Assembly (NCBI GenBank): GCA_047608975.1
Contig: JBLFYM010000009.1
Coordinates: 16,672 to 80,671 of the forward strand
Direction of reading: 5' to 3'
Source of the DNA: GCA-2715965 sp047608975
GTDB lineage: Bacteria > Verrucomicrobiota > Verrucomicrobiia > Limisphaerales > JAYPXF01
Length of the DNA stretch: 64,000 bases
Positions 8,863 through 17,020 of the stretch are shown here, one piece after another. The number at the start of each line of letters is the position of its first letter. Positions within the stretch are counted from its first letter, which is position 1. A program made the translations under genes and the position numbers. Below the pieces are notes generated by a model. That model was not told the origin of the DNA and did not search any database. It saw only the letters and a list, made by a program, of their open reading frames with translations.

Positions 8863-10842
8863 ATGCCCAAGGAACCGAGGTCCACGCCGCCCGCAAACGG
8901 CATGGACCTCGGTATCCCGATACTGACAGCGATAGTTTTAACAGTGGCTGGGTTGGGATTGTGGTTTCAGTTTGGCCGCGAGCCGACCCCAAACACCATC
9001 AGGGTATCGCCGCCGCCGGTCACCACACCAGGCGGCTCAGAGATCGTTTACACCAATGGACAACATCCCCAGGGCTTGACTGCGGCCATGCCAAAAATCG
9101 AACCGCGTGACGGGTATGTCGGATCGGACGTCTGCCTTGAATGCCATGCCCAAAACCATGAATCATGGTTTAATTCATACCATCGCACAATGACCCAAAA
9201 AGCCACCGCTGATGTGGTGATGGCGGATTTCGACAACGTTCAAGTCCGCATAGGCCCCAAACCTGAGGTCTACAACCTGAGCGTGAGCCAAGGCCTGTGT
9301 TTTGTGGAAATGGGCGAGCAACACAAACTACCGTTCTCGAGACCGAACGCGCGCATGCGCTTTCCGATCGCAATGACAACCGGTTCACATCACATGCAGG
9401 TGTACTGGTTTCCGCTCCAAGATGGTGCGCTGGGCATGCTCCCGATCGCCTATCTCAAGGCCGATCGGCGTTGGGTTCCGCGTTCGTCCACATTCCTGAC
9501 GCCCCATACCGATCTCCTTGGGGTGGAACCAGCGCGATGGAACATAGGCTGCGTTCACTGCCATACCACCCATGGAGATACCGGTCTCTCTCAACGAAAC
9601 GGCGTTCCCGAGTACAACACACGGAGTGCGGAACTCGGAATTTCCTGCGAGGCCTGCCACGGTCCCGCCGCGAAGCACGTTGCGCTCCGGCGTAAAAAAG
9701 ACGTAGCCCCGGTGGATGACCCAATCGTTAATCCCGCGAAGCTTTCCCCTGCTTTGTCCGCCCAGACCTGCGGTGGCTGCCACAGTTTCAGCCTGCCACA
9801 TTCAGAGAACATCACTCACCCGGCCGGGGAACCGTTAACCGCTAGCCGCGCCATTCGACGATACGATGAAGCAACCAAAGATTACCTTCGCCGACAGTAC
9901 GAAAACCTGGGATTGAGCGACGGGGAATTGGAAGACGCGTTGAGCGCGGATTTCGAAGGCAGTTTTTGGCCGGATGGGATGGTGCGCATTGCCGGGCGCG
10001 AGTACAATGGGATGCTCGACACCAAGTGTCACACGGCCGGGGAACTGTCCTGTGTTTCTTGCCACCAACTTCACAAACCTCGCAAAGATCCCCGTTCATA
10101 CAAGGCCTGGGCTGACGACCAGTTGCACTCCGGGTTTCGAACTGACAAGGCATGTACCCAATGTCACGACCCGGCCGCGTATTCAGCAACCACCCATACC
10201 CACCACGCCGCCGCATCCAGTGGGAGTCGTTGCTACAACTGCCATATGCCGCACACCACCTACGGTGTATTGAAAGCGATGCGCAGTCACACAATCACCA
10301 GCCCCACGGTGCTGGAGTCCACCAAATACGGTCGCCCCAATGCCTGCAATCTCTGTCATCTAGATCAGACCCTCGATTGGACCGCGCACCATCTGGCTGA
10401 ACGCTACGGACAAGCGGTTCCTCGGCTGAGTGATGATCAGAAGACGATATCTGCCGCCCTCAGCTGGGCACTCGAAGGCGATGCCGCCCAGCGCGCCCTG
10501 ATTGCGTGGTCCATGGGATGGCAGCCCGCCCAAGAGGCATCGTCAGCGGATTGGCTGACGCCGTATCTCGCCTTCCTCATGACCGACTCCTACGACGCCG
10601 TGCGCTACATCGCACATCGGTCTCTGAAAAGTCTTGGTGTATCCGATGCCGACTACGACTTCATCGCCGCTCCCGATTTACGAAGCCGAAGCGTGAATCA
10701 GATCAGAACCCTCTGGCTCAGGCAGCCACACAAAAAGATTCCCCCAACTGTTCTCATCAATCCAGATCTCAAAATTCAACATCAGGAGATCGACCGGCTC
10801 TTGGCCCGCAGGAATCAGCGACGGATTAGAATGCACGAGTGA
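8863..10842 (+). CDS. Membrane-anchored octaheme c-type cytochrome
   Basis: A 659-residue protein. The start at 8863 is chosen because it puts one membrane anchor at residues 15-36 and lies clear of the divergent sulfatase. I count eight CXXCH heme-binding motifs: CLECH (from residue 91), CVHCH, CEACH, CGGCH, CVSCH, CTQCH, CYNCH and CNLCH. Extra histidines near the motifs could be distal ligands. After the last heme site, about 160 residues lack cysteine and look helical, possibly HEAT-like. The likely role is electron transfer or a multiheme oxidoreductase reaction at the outer face of the cytoplasmic membrane. Related multiheme cytochromes include nitrite and hydroxylamine-converting enzymes, but I see no diagnostic CXXCK or crosslinking tyrosine. 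The reaction is therefore left open. Confidence 0.85.
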   Translation: MPKEPRSTPPANGMDLGIPILTAIVLTVAGLGLWFQFGREPTPNTIRVSPPPVTTPGGSEIVYTNGQHPQGLTAAMPKIEPRDGYVGSDVCLECHAQNHESWFNSYHRTMTQKATADVVMADFDNVQVRIGPKPEVYNLSVSQGLCFVEMGEQHKLPFSRPNARMRFPIAMTTGSHHMQVYWFPLQDGALGMLPIAYLKADRRWVPRSSTFLTPHTDLLGVEPARWNIGCVHCHTTHGDTGLSQRNGVPEYNTRSAELGISCEACHGPAAKHVALRRKKDVAPVDDPIVNPAKLSPALSAQTCGGCHSFSLPHSENITHPAGEPLTASRAIRRYDEATKDYLRRQYENLGLSDGELEDALSADFEGSFWPDGMVRIAGREYNGMLDTKCHTAGELSCVSCHQLHKPRKDPRSYKAWADDQLHSGFRTDKACTQCHDPAAYSATTHTHHAAASSGSRCYNCHMPHTTYGVLKAMRSHTITSPTVLESTKYGRPNACNLCHLDQTLDWTAHHLAERYGQAVPRLSDDQKTISAALSWALEGDAAQRALIAWSMGWQPAQEASSADWLTPYLAFLMTDSYDAVRYIAHRSLKSLGVSDADYDFIAAPDLRSRSVNQIRTLWLRQPHKKIPPTVLINPDLKIQHQEIDRLLARRNQRRIRMHE

Positions 10843-10890
10843 CGCTCGGGCTTCCCTGTTCGAGACAACAGGTAACGCATCAAGTGTCAT

Positions 10891-12426
10891 TCATCCGACC
10901 GTTTCTGCGGCATGTCGCGATTGGCGCTTGGGGCCTGCGACCGCTTTCGCATCCTTCCCCCTCGCCGCCTCACTTATGTGCCCTCTCAGCGGAAGGGGGA
11001 TATCGTTTCTCCCCGCACACTGATAGTCAGCCAACAACCTGGAGGCCGCCAGTTCCGGATCCACACCGTTCATCTCAGTCAGATACCCGAACACAAAGCC
11101 AACGAGTTGGGTCAGTGCAATCCCATGGCGACGCCCGGCTTTCTCCGCCAGATAGTCTGCAAAACTCAGAAAGGCCTGAAACGGCGATCTGTCTCCCGCC
11201 CAGATCAATTCTCTTGAGCTCACAAAATTCCCACTGTTCCCGACCAGATCCCAGTAACGGGCGAAACGACGCATCCGTTGGAACGTGGCGAAATCCAGAT
11301 CTCGATTTGAGAGTATTTCAAACGGGGGATGAGGACTGTAGATCATTTTGAATTCGTCATCGTGACGAATGATCGGTGTTCCTTTGAGTCGCTTCAGAAT
11401 GCCTATCTGAATCTCCTGCGGTCGCATTTTCACGAGCCGATCGAATCCCGTGCCAAACGAGTCCAAGGTTTCGCCGGGTAATCCCACAATCAGATCGGCG
11501 TGGATATGCACCCCGGTATCCCCACGTAGAAAGTGGAAGTTGTCCGCCATCTTGTCGTAGTTCTGGCGGCGGCTGATATGGGCCGATACCTCGTCGTTAA
11601 ATGTCTGGATCCCGACCTCGAACTGAAGCGCGCCCGGTGGGAACTTTTTGATCAATTCCCGCAGTCCTTCAGGAAGACGATCAGGGATCATCTCGAAGTG
11701 CAAAAACAGCCCGTCAAAGAAACGTTCCAGGAAGAATTCCAGAATCGCCTCACTCACCCGCATATTGAGGTTAAACGTCCGGTCCACAAACTTGAACTCC
11801 TTGGCTCCCCGTTGAAGCAATCCCTCCATCGCACCGAGGAACCGATCCAGATCAAACGCACGAACCGGGATGTCGAGTGAGGACAGGCAAAACTCGCAGG
11901 TGAAGGGGCAACCGCGGGAGGCTTCAACATAGATCACGCGATGAGACAAATCCTCTTCAGTGTAGAGATCGTAGGGCAGTTCCAAGTCCGCCAATTTGGG
12001 CAGCAGCGCCGGAATAACCCGCGAGGTTGGGGCTGCGCCGTCCAGAATCTGAGAGCAAACGCGTCCGAATTCCTGGTCCGCTTCTCCAGTGATCGTATAG
12101 TCGGCCAGCTCGACGATGGACTGTTTCCCCGTATCAAAACTGACCTCAGGACCACCCAACAGAATCTTCACCGCCGGTGCCAGGCGACGAATCAGCGCGA
12201 TAACTTCCTCTGACTGGGTCGTGTTCCAAATGTAAATCCCGAAGCCGATAATCTTGGGATTCAACGCCAGGAGTCGCTCAACGATTTCGAGCGGACGCTG
12301 GTTGATGTCGAATTCAACCATCGTTGTTCGGTCCTTCAATTCGCCCATATTCGCGAGCAGATATCGCAAGCCAAACGAGGCGTGGATATACTTGGCGTTG
12401 AGCGTGGTGAGAACGATTTCCGACAC
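10891..12426 (-). CDS. B12-binding-domain radical SAM protein (DUF4080-type)
   Basis: A 511-residue protein. The N-terminal 130 residues resemble a cobalamin-binding fold (PKIIGFGIYIWN, ILLGGPEVSFD, ADYTITGEAD). The radical SAM cluster motif CPFTCEFC is at 173-180, followed by the usual barrel segments (KFVDRTFNLN, FEMIPDRLPEG, GIQTFND, HADLIVGLPGET). The C-terminal region after about 375 corresponds to the DUF4080 extension. Family members are usually uncharacterised, perhaps methyltransferases or tRNA/protein modification enzymes. The gene follows prcB with an 86 bp gap on the same strand, so it may be part of the proteasome transcript. It is convergent with the cytochrome gene. A long, poorly conserved Arg/Lys/Ala-rich tail ends the protein. 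Confidence 0.85.
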   Translation of the reverse strand: MSEIVLTTLNAKYIHASFGLRYLLANMGELKDRTTMVEFDINQRPLEIVERLLALNPKIIGFGIYIWNTTQSEEVIALIRRLAPAVKILLGGPEVSFDTGKQSIVELADYTITGEADQEFGRVCSQILDGAAPTSRVIPALLPKLADLELPYDLYTEEDLSHRVIYVEASRGCPFTCEFCLSSLDIPVRAFDLDRFLGAMEGLLQRGAKEFKFVDRTFNLNMRVSEAILEFFLERFFDGLFLHFEMIPDRLPEGLRELIKKFPPGALQFEVGIQTFNDEVSAHISRRQNYDKMADNFHFLRGDTGVHIHADLIVGLPGETLDSFGTGFDRLVKMRPQEIQIGILKRLKGTPIIRHDDEFKMIYSPHPPFEILSNRDLDFATFQRMRRFARYWDLVGNSGNFVSSRELIWAGDRSPFQAFLSFADYLAEKAGRRHGIALTQLVGFVFGYLTEMNGVDPELAASRLLADYQCAGRNDIPLPLRGHISEAARGKDAKAVAGPKRQSRHAAETVG

Positions 12427-12512
12427 AGCGTGGGAAGTTGAACAGAAAGCAGGGATAGGACACCAGCGGATTCAGCAGGATGCCCGCTAGCTCCAATATC
12501 AGCCGACCGAGG

Positions 12513-13283
12513 TTATTTCATGCACGCTGCCTGGCGCGCATCATCGACGGTCTCAATCCCGTCCTTGGTCAGCACTCGGATCGTGGCAAAGGCCTGCCGT
12601 TCAGGGTCGACTCCCCCGGTCGCAGAATCAAACTCAGCGGCGGTCATCAGGAGGCGGAGCGCAAAGCGAACGGCCTCATCACGCGACATCTCGGAAGGAT
12701 TGGTATTTCCGTATTTCGATTCGTAGCTGATGACGCTGCGGATGGTCATGGACCCGGATCCGGTGGTCGCAAAACCAACCGCCTGGAACTGGGCACCAAG
12801 CGGATCGTAAAAGAAGATCTGTGGCCGTGGTGAATTGGAACTCTGATCCACACCCGCAAATATCGGAACCACAATCCCAATTCCTTGCAGGGTCATCGGA
12901 ACATTGTCGCGCAGCAAGCGGGCCAATGCCCGCACCTTGGCAGCGAGGCTCAGCGGCTGAAGTTGGCTCCGGCGATAGTATTCGAAGGAGGTTTGCAGGA
13001 CTCGGGCCATTTCGAAGGCAGTGGCAGGCACTCCGGCAATGGCCAGCAGCGAAGTCGCGTCGAGTTCGATCACTTTCTCCACGGAATCCGTGACGATCAG
13101 ATTTCCGGCGGTGGCGCGACGATCCCCCACCATCATAACGCCCTCGGAAAATTCGAATGCGAAGACGGTTGTACCATGGGTCTGCTCAGGGGCGGCAGAC
13201 GTCGCGCGCACGTTCAACGGTGGAATGGAACGGGCAGTCAACAGGGAAAGAAAATCTCCGGCAATCTGATTGGATTCGCTCAT
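12513..13283 (-). CDS. prcB: 20S proteasome beta subunit with N-terminal propeptide
   Basis: A 256-residue proteasome-type Ntn hydrolase. The cleavage site G37-T38 (sequence THG/TTVFAF) would give a mature protein of 219 residues with Thr38 as nucleophile. Counting from that Thr, Asp17 (GDRRATAGN) and Lys33 (VEKVIE) are in place. The GSGS and DSATGG segments, which carry the remaining catalytic Ser/Asp residues, are also present. The 37-residue propeptide is shorter than that of Mycobacterium. The ATG overlaps the TGA stop of the UBact gene by 4 nt (ATGA), so translation is coupled. In known bacterial 20S particles PrcB pairs with PrcA; no prcA follows here, only a radical SAM gene. Its role is degradation of tagged proteins delivered by ARC. 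Confidence 0.93.
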   Translation of the reverse strand: MSESNQIAGDFLSLLTARSIPPLNVRATSAAPEQTHGTTVFAFEFSEGVMMVGDRRATAGNLIVTDSVEKVIELDATSLLAIAGVPATAFEMARVLQTSFEYYRRSQLQPLSLAAKVRALARLLRDNVPMTLQGIGIVVPIFAGVDQSSNSPRPQIFFYDPLGAQFQAVGFATTGSGSMTIRSVISYESKYGNTNPSEMSRDEAVRFALRLLMTAAEFDSATGGVDPERQAFATIRVLTKDGIETVDDARQAACMK

Positions 13284-13453
13284 TGTCCGGTGCGTTGCCG
13301 ATAGCGCTTGGCCTGGTCCGGATCGACTTTTTTCATCCGTTTCAAGAGATCCTGAACATCGGGCTTCTCCACCTTGGGTTCGCTGGGTCCCGCGCCATCT
13401 CCCCCGGGACCGTCTGGTCCGCCGGAACGTTCTTTTTGTTTTTGATCAGGCAT
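13280..13453 (-). CDS. ubact: UBact: Pup-like ubiquitin-type protein modifier ending in Gly-Gln
   Basis: A 57-residue, highly charged, Gly/Pro-rich and probably disordered protein (MPDQKQKERSGGPDG... then KVEKPDVQDLLKRMKKVDPD, ending RYRQRTGQ). The ATG at 13453 sits 2 nt after the Dop stop codon, and the stop overlaps prcB. Its position between dop and prcB is that of pup in actinobacteria and of UBact in Nitrospirota, Verrucomicrobiota and others. The C-terminal Gln would have to be deamidated to Glu by Dop before ligation to target lysines. There is one Gly before the Gln, where Pup has two. The Lys/Asp-rich segment after residue 28 is probably the ARC-binding helix (inference from Pup). 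A longer in-frame start exists upstream, but it would overlap dop. Confidence 0.88.
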   Translation of the reverse strand: MPDQKQKERSGGPDGPGGDGAGPSEPKVEKPDVQDLLKRMKKVDPDQAKRYRQRTGQ

Positions 13454-13455
13454 TG

Positions 13456-14982
13456 CTATTCGGATTTGTGGTTCAGCAGAAACCGGAATTCGTCCGGGGT
13501 TTCGGCTTTTTCGATGCACGAACGATAATGCAGAACGTCAGCCGGCGCGAACAAATCGAGCAGCGAAATCTTGATCTCCTGTTGCTCCCCTTGCAGCACC
13601 ACATGATCCCATTGTGCGGCGAGCACCTGTTCCGGGAATTTGCCGATGCAACGTCCGCGAATAAATGCGCGGGTGGTATCCGGTGGTTCTTTCTGCGCGG
13701 CACGTGCCGTGGCCGGATTTGGAATTGATCGAATGGAACCGCTCTGCTCGAGCCCGAAGTACAAACCAGATTCGAGATCCAGTCGGTGATACTCCAGATC
13801 GAGGCTTTGCACCCATGGATCGTCCGGGGCCAGTCCTTGGGACTTTTGGAACTCGGTAATCAAGGCGTGCTTGGCAACCCAATCCACCCGATCACGGCAT
13901 CGCAGCGGGTCCGCTTCGAGATCATTCAGGACACGCTCCCATTCCGTAACGGTCCAGGACGCGTCGGCATGATCCAGCACACATGACTCACGAACCGCAT
14001 CAAGATAGCGACGTTGAACATCGATCGCATTCGAACCGGAACGATCCTTCAAGGTCAGGAACCATTGAAAATTCGGATCCCGCGAAATCGATTTTAGAGT
14101 ATCGACCGGGGCGACGAGTTCAGGCGGTTCCAGATCCGGATTGCGTATCAGGGCTTCGAGAACCAGAGCCAGTGTTCCGACTTTCAAGCGCGTTGCAAAT
14201 GGGGACATGTTGGCATCTCCGAGAATGACGTGAAAGCGGCGCCAGTCCGCCGGATTCGCATGGGGCTCGTCCCGGGTATTGATCAGCGGACGTTTCTGCA
14301 TGGTGTCCACACTCTGCCTCACGGTGAAGAAGTCGCTCCGCTGGGAGATCTGAAAATTGGACGCGAGCAGTTTGTCTTCGCCCTCCACTGCGAACTTCCC
14401 CGCGCCGGCAAAGATCTGGCGCGTGACCATGAACGCCTCGATGGAATGCACCAATCGTTCCCATGAAAGCGACCGGGGAAGCAGGTAGTTCTCGTGACAT
14501 CCGTAGCTGTGTCCCCGGAAATCGGTGTTGTTCTTGTAGATTCGAACCGTGGCGCCCCGTTCCGCCGAGAGACGTTCCGCACAATCCATCACAATCTGTT
14601 CGCCCGCCCGATCGTGCGCGGCCAGTTCGTCGAGCGTAGAACATTCAGGGGTGCAGTACTCCGGGTGGGCGTGATCGTTGTAGAATCGCGCACCGTTACT
14701 CAGGGCAAGATCGCTCTTGATCTCGGCGAAGGTAAGTTCGCGCTGGGCGTCTTGGGCAAAGTAGTTGGATTCATCGTAGTCCTGCCGCAGTTCCTCCACT
14801 TTGAACCCGCGCACATCCGCATGCGGATCTTCGGCGGCGTAGTCCCATTTCATTCGCACCCCGGGCGCAAGCGCACTGCGCACCAGGGCGATGGACTCCG
14901 CGACAACGTCCAAGTCTTCGGCATCATCTCGCGTGATGCCGTACTCAGTTTCGATGCCAAAATGGATCAACAGTTTGTCCAC
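13456..14982 (-). CDS. dop: Dop-type deamidase/depupylase-like enzyme of the UBact system
   Basis: A 508-residue carboxylate-amine-ligase-fold protein of the Dop/PafA family. GIETEYGI (9-16) provides the metal-binding glutamates. RFYNDHAHPEY (99-109) contains Asp103, at the position of the Dop nucleophilic Asp. YKNNTDFRGHSYGCHENYL, then SQRSDFF, then INTRDEPHA, then GDANMS are other signature blocks. It is assigned to Dop rather than PafA because it has the segment KWDYAAEDPHADVRGF and a following insertion of about 35 residues before the GARFY block, as in Mycobacterium Dop (the Dop-loop region). Predicted jobs: deamidation of the UBact C-terminal Gln and removal of UBact from targets. No second family member (PafA ligase) is found in the window. 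Confidence 0.9.
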   Translation of the reverse strand: MDKLLIHFGIETEYGITRDDAEDLDVVAESIALVRSALAPGVRMKWDYAAEDPHADVRGFKVEELRQDYDESNYFAQDAQRELTFAEIKSDLALSNGARFYNDHAHPEYCTPECSTLDELAAHDRAGEQIVMDCAERLSAERGATVRIYKNNTDFRGHSYGCHENYLLPRSLSWERLVHSIEAFMVTRQIFAGAGKFAVEGEDKLLASNFQISQRSDFFTVRQSVDTMQKRPLINTRDEPHANPADWRRFHVILGDANMSPFATRLKVGTLALVLEALIRNPDLEPPELVAPVDTLKSISRDPNFQWFLTLKDRSGSNAIDVQRRYLDAVRESCVLDHADASWTVTEWERVLNDLEADPLRCRDRVDWVAKHALITEFQKSQGLAPDDPWVQSLDLEYHRLDLESGLYFGLEQSGSIRSIPNPATARAAQKEPPDTTRAFIRGRCIGKFPEQVLAAQWDHVVLQGEQQEIKISLLDLFAPADVLHYRSCIEKAETPDEFRFLLNHKSE

Positions 14983-15028
14983 GGATCTGTTCGAATGAGG
15001 CCCACGAATAATTTTGGACTGGCCACCG

Positions 15029-16729
15029 CTAAACCGCCGACGACGAACTTCGTTTCTTACGCACCGGTCCGAGTCGAACGACGTTCTCCGGATCGAAGTC
15101 GGTCAGCTTCAACCAGTCTTCAGTGAGATCCGTCGCCGGAAAGAGATCGTTTTCTTCATACTCCAATCGCAAAGCGTTCGCCAAATCGTCCCGGCTGATA
15201 GCAGGGTCTTTCGCGCCATCCACCGCGCGCCGGATGGCAAGACTCTTGGCCCGTTCGACCACTGCGGCAATGATGGCCCCGCTCGCGAGGTCGCCGCGAT
15301 GCAGAACCTCCCGGCGGCCACTCCGATAGTCAACCTCCAGAAATTCATTCTCCGCGCTACGCGCAAAGTGGCTCGCTGAAACAAAATCAATCAAAGCATC
15401 GCGGTCTTCCGCCATGGGGAGAGAATCCTTGAGGTAGATATCGTAGATGGCCCGTGCGCCGTCAGCGTCCGGCCGTCTGACCCGAATCTTGCGATCGATC
15501 CGTCCGGGACGAAGGATTGCCGGATCGATCAAATCAGCGCGATTCGAGGCCAGGATAACCACTGTATTCTGAAGCGGTTCAATCCCATCCATCTCTGTGC
15601 AAAACATCGGCACCACCGTACTGAGCATGCTGTTGAACCTCCCTGCATGCCGCGTGCCTAGAATTGATTCAGCCTCGTCGATGAAGAGGAATGCGAGCGA
15701 GCCGTCTTTCGCACGCTCCCGGCATTGGGCAAAGAGATCGCGAACCTGACGTTCACTTTCTCCCACCCACATGTTCAGAATCTCCGGCCCTTTCAGATGG
15801 AGAAAAAACTCCGGTCGATCCACGCCTGTCTCGGTAAGAATCTGTTGCCGCAGGTTGTACGCGGTGGCTTTGCCCAACAGGGTCTTCCCGCAGCCGGGAG
15901 GTCCATGCAGAAGGAAGCCTTTGGGAACATGATGCTCGAACTTTTCGAAGAGATCGCGATGCAGAAAAGGCAGTTCGATCGTATCCCGAATTGCCGCCAA
16001 TGCCTCGTCCTGACCACCAATCGCAGACCACGGAACCGCAGTCACCGTCTCCAGCGAACGCTCGACCCGTTTTCCAATCCCAATCACCTCCAACGCCACG
16101 CGTTGATTCGAATCAAGCCGGATATCCATCCCGGTCTTGAGTTTCTCCTTGGCCAGCAAATCCGATCGCTGGACCACCAATGATCCTCCCCCACCCTCTT
16201 GTCCAATCCTCAAACGACCTTCGGAAAGCAATTCATCGACTCGAACTATGGGCCCGTTCTTGTCAAATCCCAACGCAGCCACAATGGCATAGGCTTCGTT
16301 GCAAAGCAGACGCTGGCCGATCTGCAATTCCGTCACCGGAATAGTGGGATCAACCTTGCATACGTAGTCAGTCCCACTGACGCAGACATGAACCTGCTCA
16401 CGTTCAAGAGCCCCGAGAAAAGTTCCCATGCGTAGTGCAGGAGCGCGCAGTTTGTCCACGATCTCGTCGAACTTCTCCAACGCCTCGCGGGCGGCATCAT
16501 TGGTCTCCTCCATCGCGGCGACGCGTTCGCGAAGATAGACGAGGTCGATGAGGGCACTGTTTCGGGAAGGGATCTTGGAAGCCACCAAGTCGAGAATCTG
16601 AAGAATGGAAAGTTGGTCCAATTCTTCCCGACTGAGCAGACCGCTGAGCGACACGTCTCCCTCATCCATCTCAAAAGGATCAGCGAGGGGATTGGACTGT
16701 TTACGCAGCGGATCCGGCGGTTCATCCAT
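15029..16729 (-). CDS. arc: ARC/Mpa-type proteasomal AAA+ ATPase
   Basis: A 566-residue protein, first gene of the operon. An N-terminal coiled coil lies at about 60-95 and tandem OB-fold regions at about 96-225. The AAA+ domain has Walker A GPPGCGKT at 276-283, Walker B LFIDE at 348-352, the pore-loop region GPEILNMWVGESE and the ASNRADLIDPAILRPGRIDR segment. It would form a hexamer that binds UBact-tagged substrates, unfolds them and threads them into the 20S core. Actinobacterial Mpa/ARC ends in a Gln-Tyr-Leu docking motif; this protein ends KKRSSSSAV, with no penultimate or terminal Tyr. The gene is 46 bp upstream of dop. The promoter probably lies in the 291 bp region shared with a divergent gene. 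Confidence 0.93.
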   Translation of the reverse strand: MDEPPDPLRKQSNPLADPFEMDEGDVSLSGLLSREELDQLSILQILDLVASKIPSRNSALIDLVYLRERVAAMEETNDAAREALEKFDEIVDKLRAPALRMGTFLGALEREQVHVCVSGTDYVCKVDPTIPVTELQIGQRLLCNEAYAIVAALGFDKNGPIVRVDELLSEGRLRIGQEGGGGSLVVQRSDLLAKEKLKTGMDIRLDSNQRVALEVIGIGKRVERSLETVTAVPWSAIGGQDEALAAIRDTIELPFLHRDLFEKFEHHVPKGFLLHGPPGCGKTLLGKATAYNLRQQILTETGVDRPEFFLHLKGPEILNMWVGESERQVRDLFAQCRERAKDGSLAFLFIDEAESILGTRHAGRFNSMLSTVVPMFCTEMDGIEPLQNTVVILASNRADLIDPAILRPGRIDRKIRVRRPDADGARAIYDIYLKDSLPMAEDRDALIDFVSASHFARSAENEFLEVDYRSGRREVLHRGDLASGAIIAAVVERAKSLAIRRAVDGAKDPAISRDDLANALRLEYEENDLFPATDLTEDWLKLTDFDPENVVRLGPVRKKRSSSSAV

Positions 16730-17020
16730 GCCCCGACTGTAACTCCGCGGAGGAGGATTTCAAACTGAATGGTGGAAACGAGATTTAACGTGTCCCCCCT
16801 CAGACCATTGGCAGGCCCCCTAATTCGCCGGACGGCAGAGTCACCCCCGACTAAATCACCCCGCTCTCCCAACATTGCGTGCTCGACGAGTTTCGAAAAT
16901 GGAGTGAGGGAAAATCCTCCGGCAGGAAACGGCATTGGACGCAGACCCAGCCAATCTCGCATTTTCCCGGCCACCGGGGACTTGTGCTACGCCCGCCTCC
17001 GTGCATCCTCCAAATCACCC

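Noticed and set aside
10855..10872. Six-bp hairpin (cctgtt/aacagg) between cytochrome and radical SAM genes
   Set aside because: Stem too short and no T-run, so not called a terminator.
13280..13519. 79-aa version of the UBact gene starting at 13519
   Set aside because: It would overlap dop by 64 nt. The ATG at 13453 gives the expected short modifier right after the dop stop.
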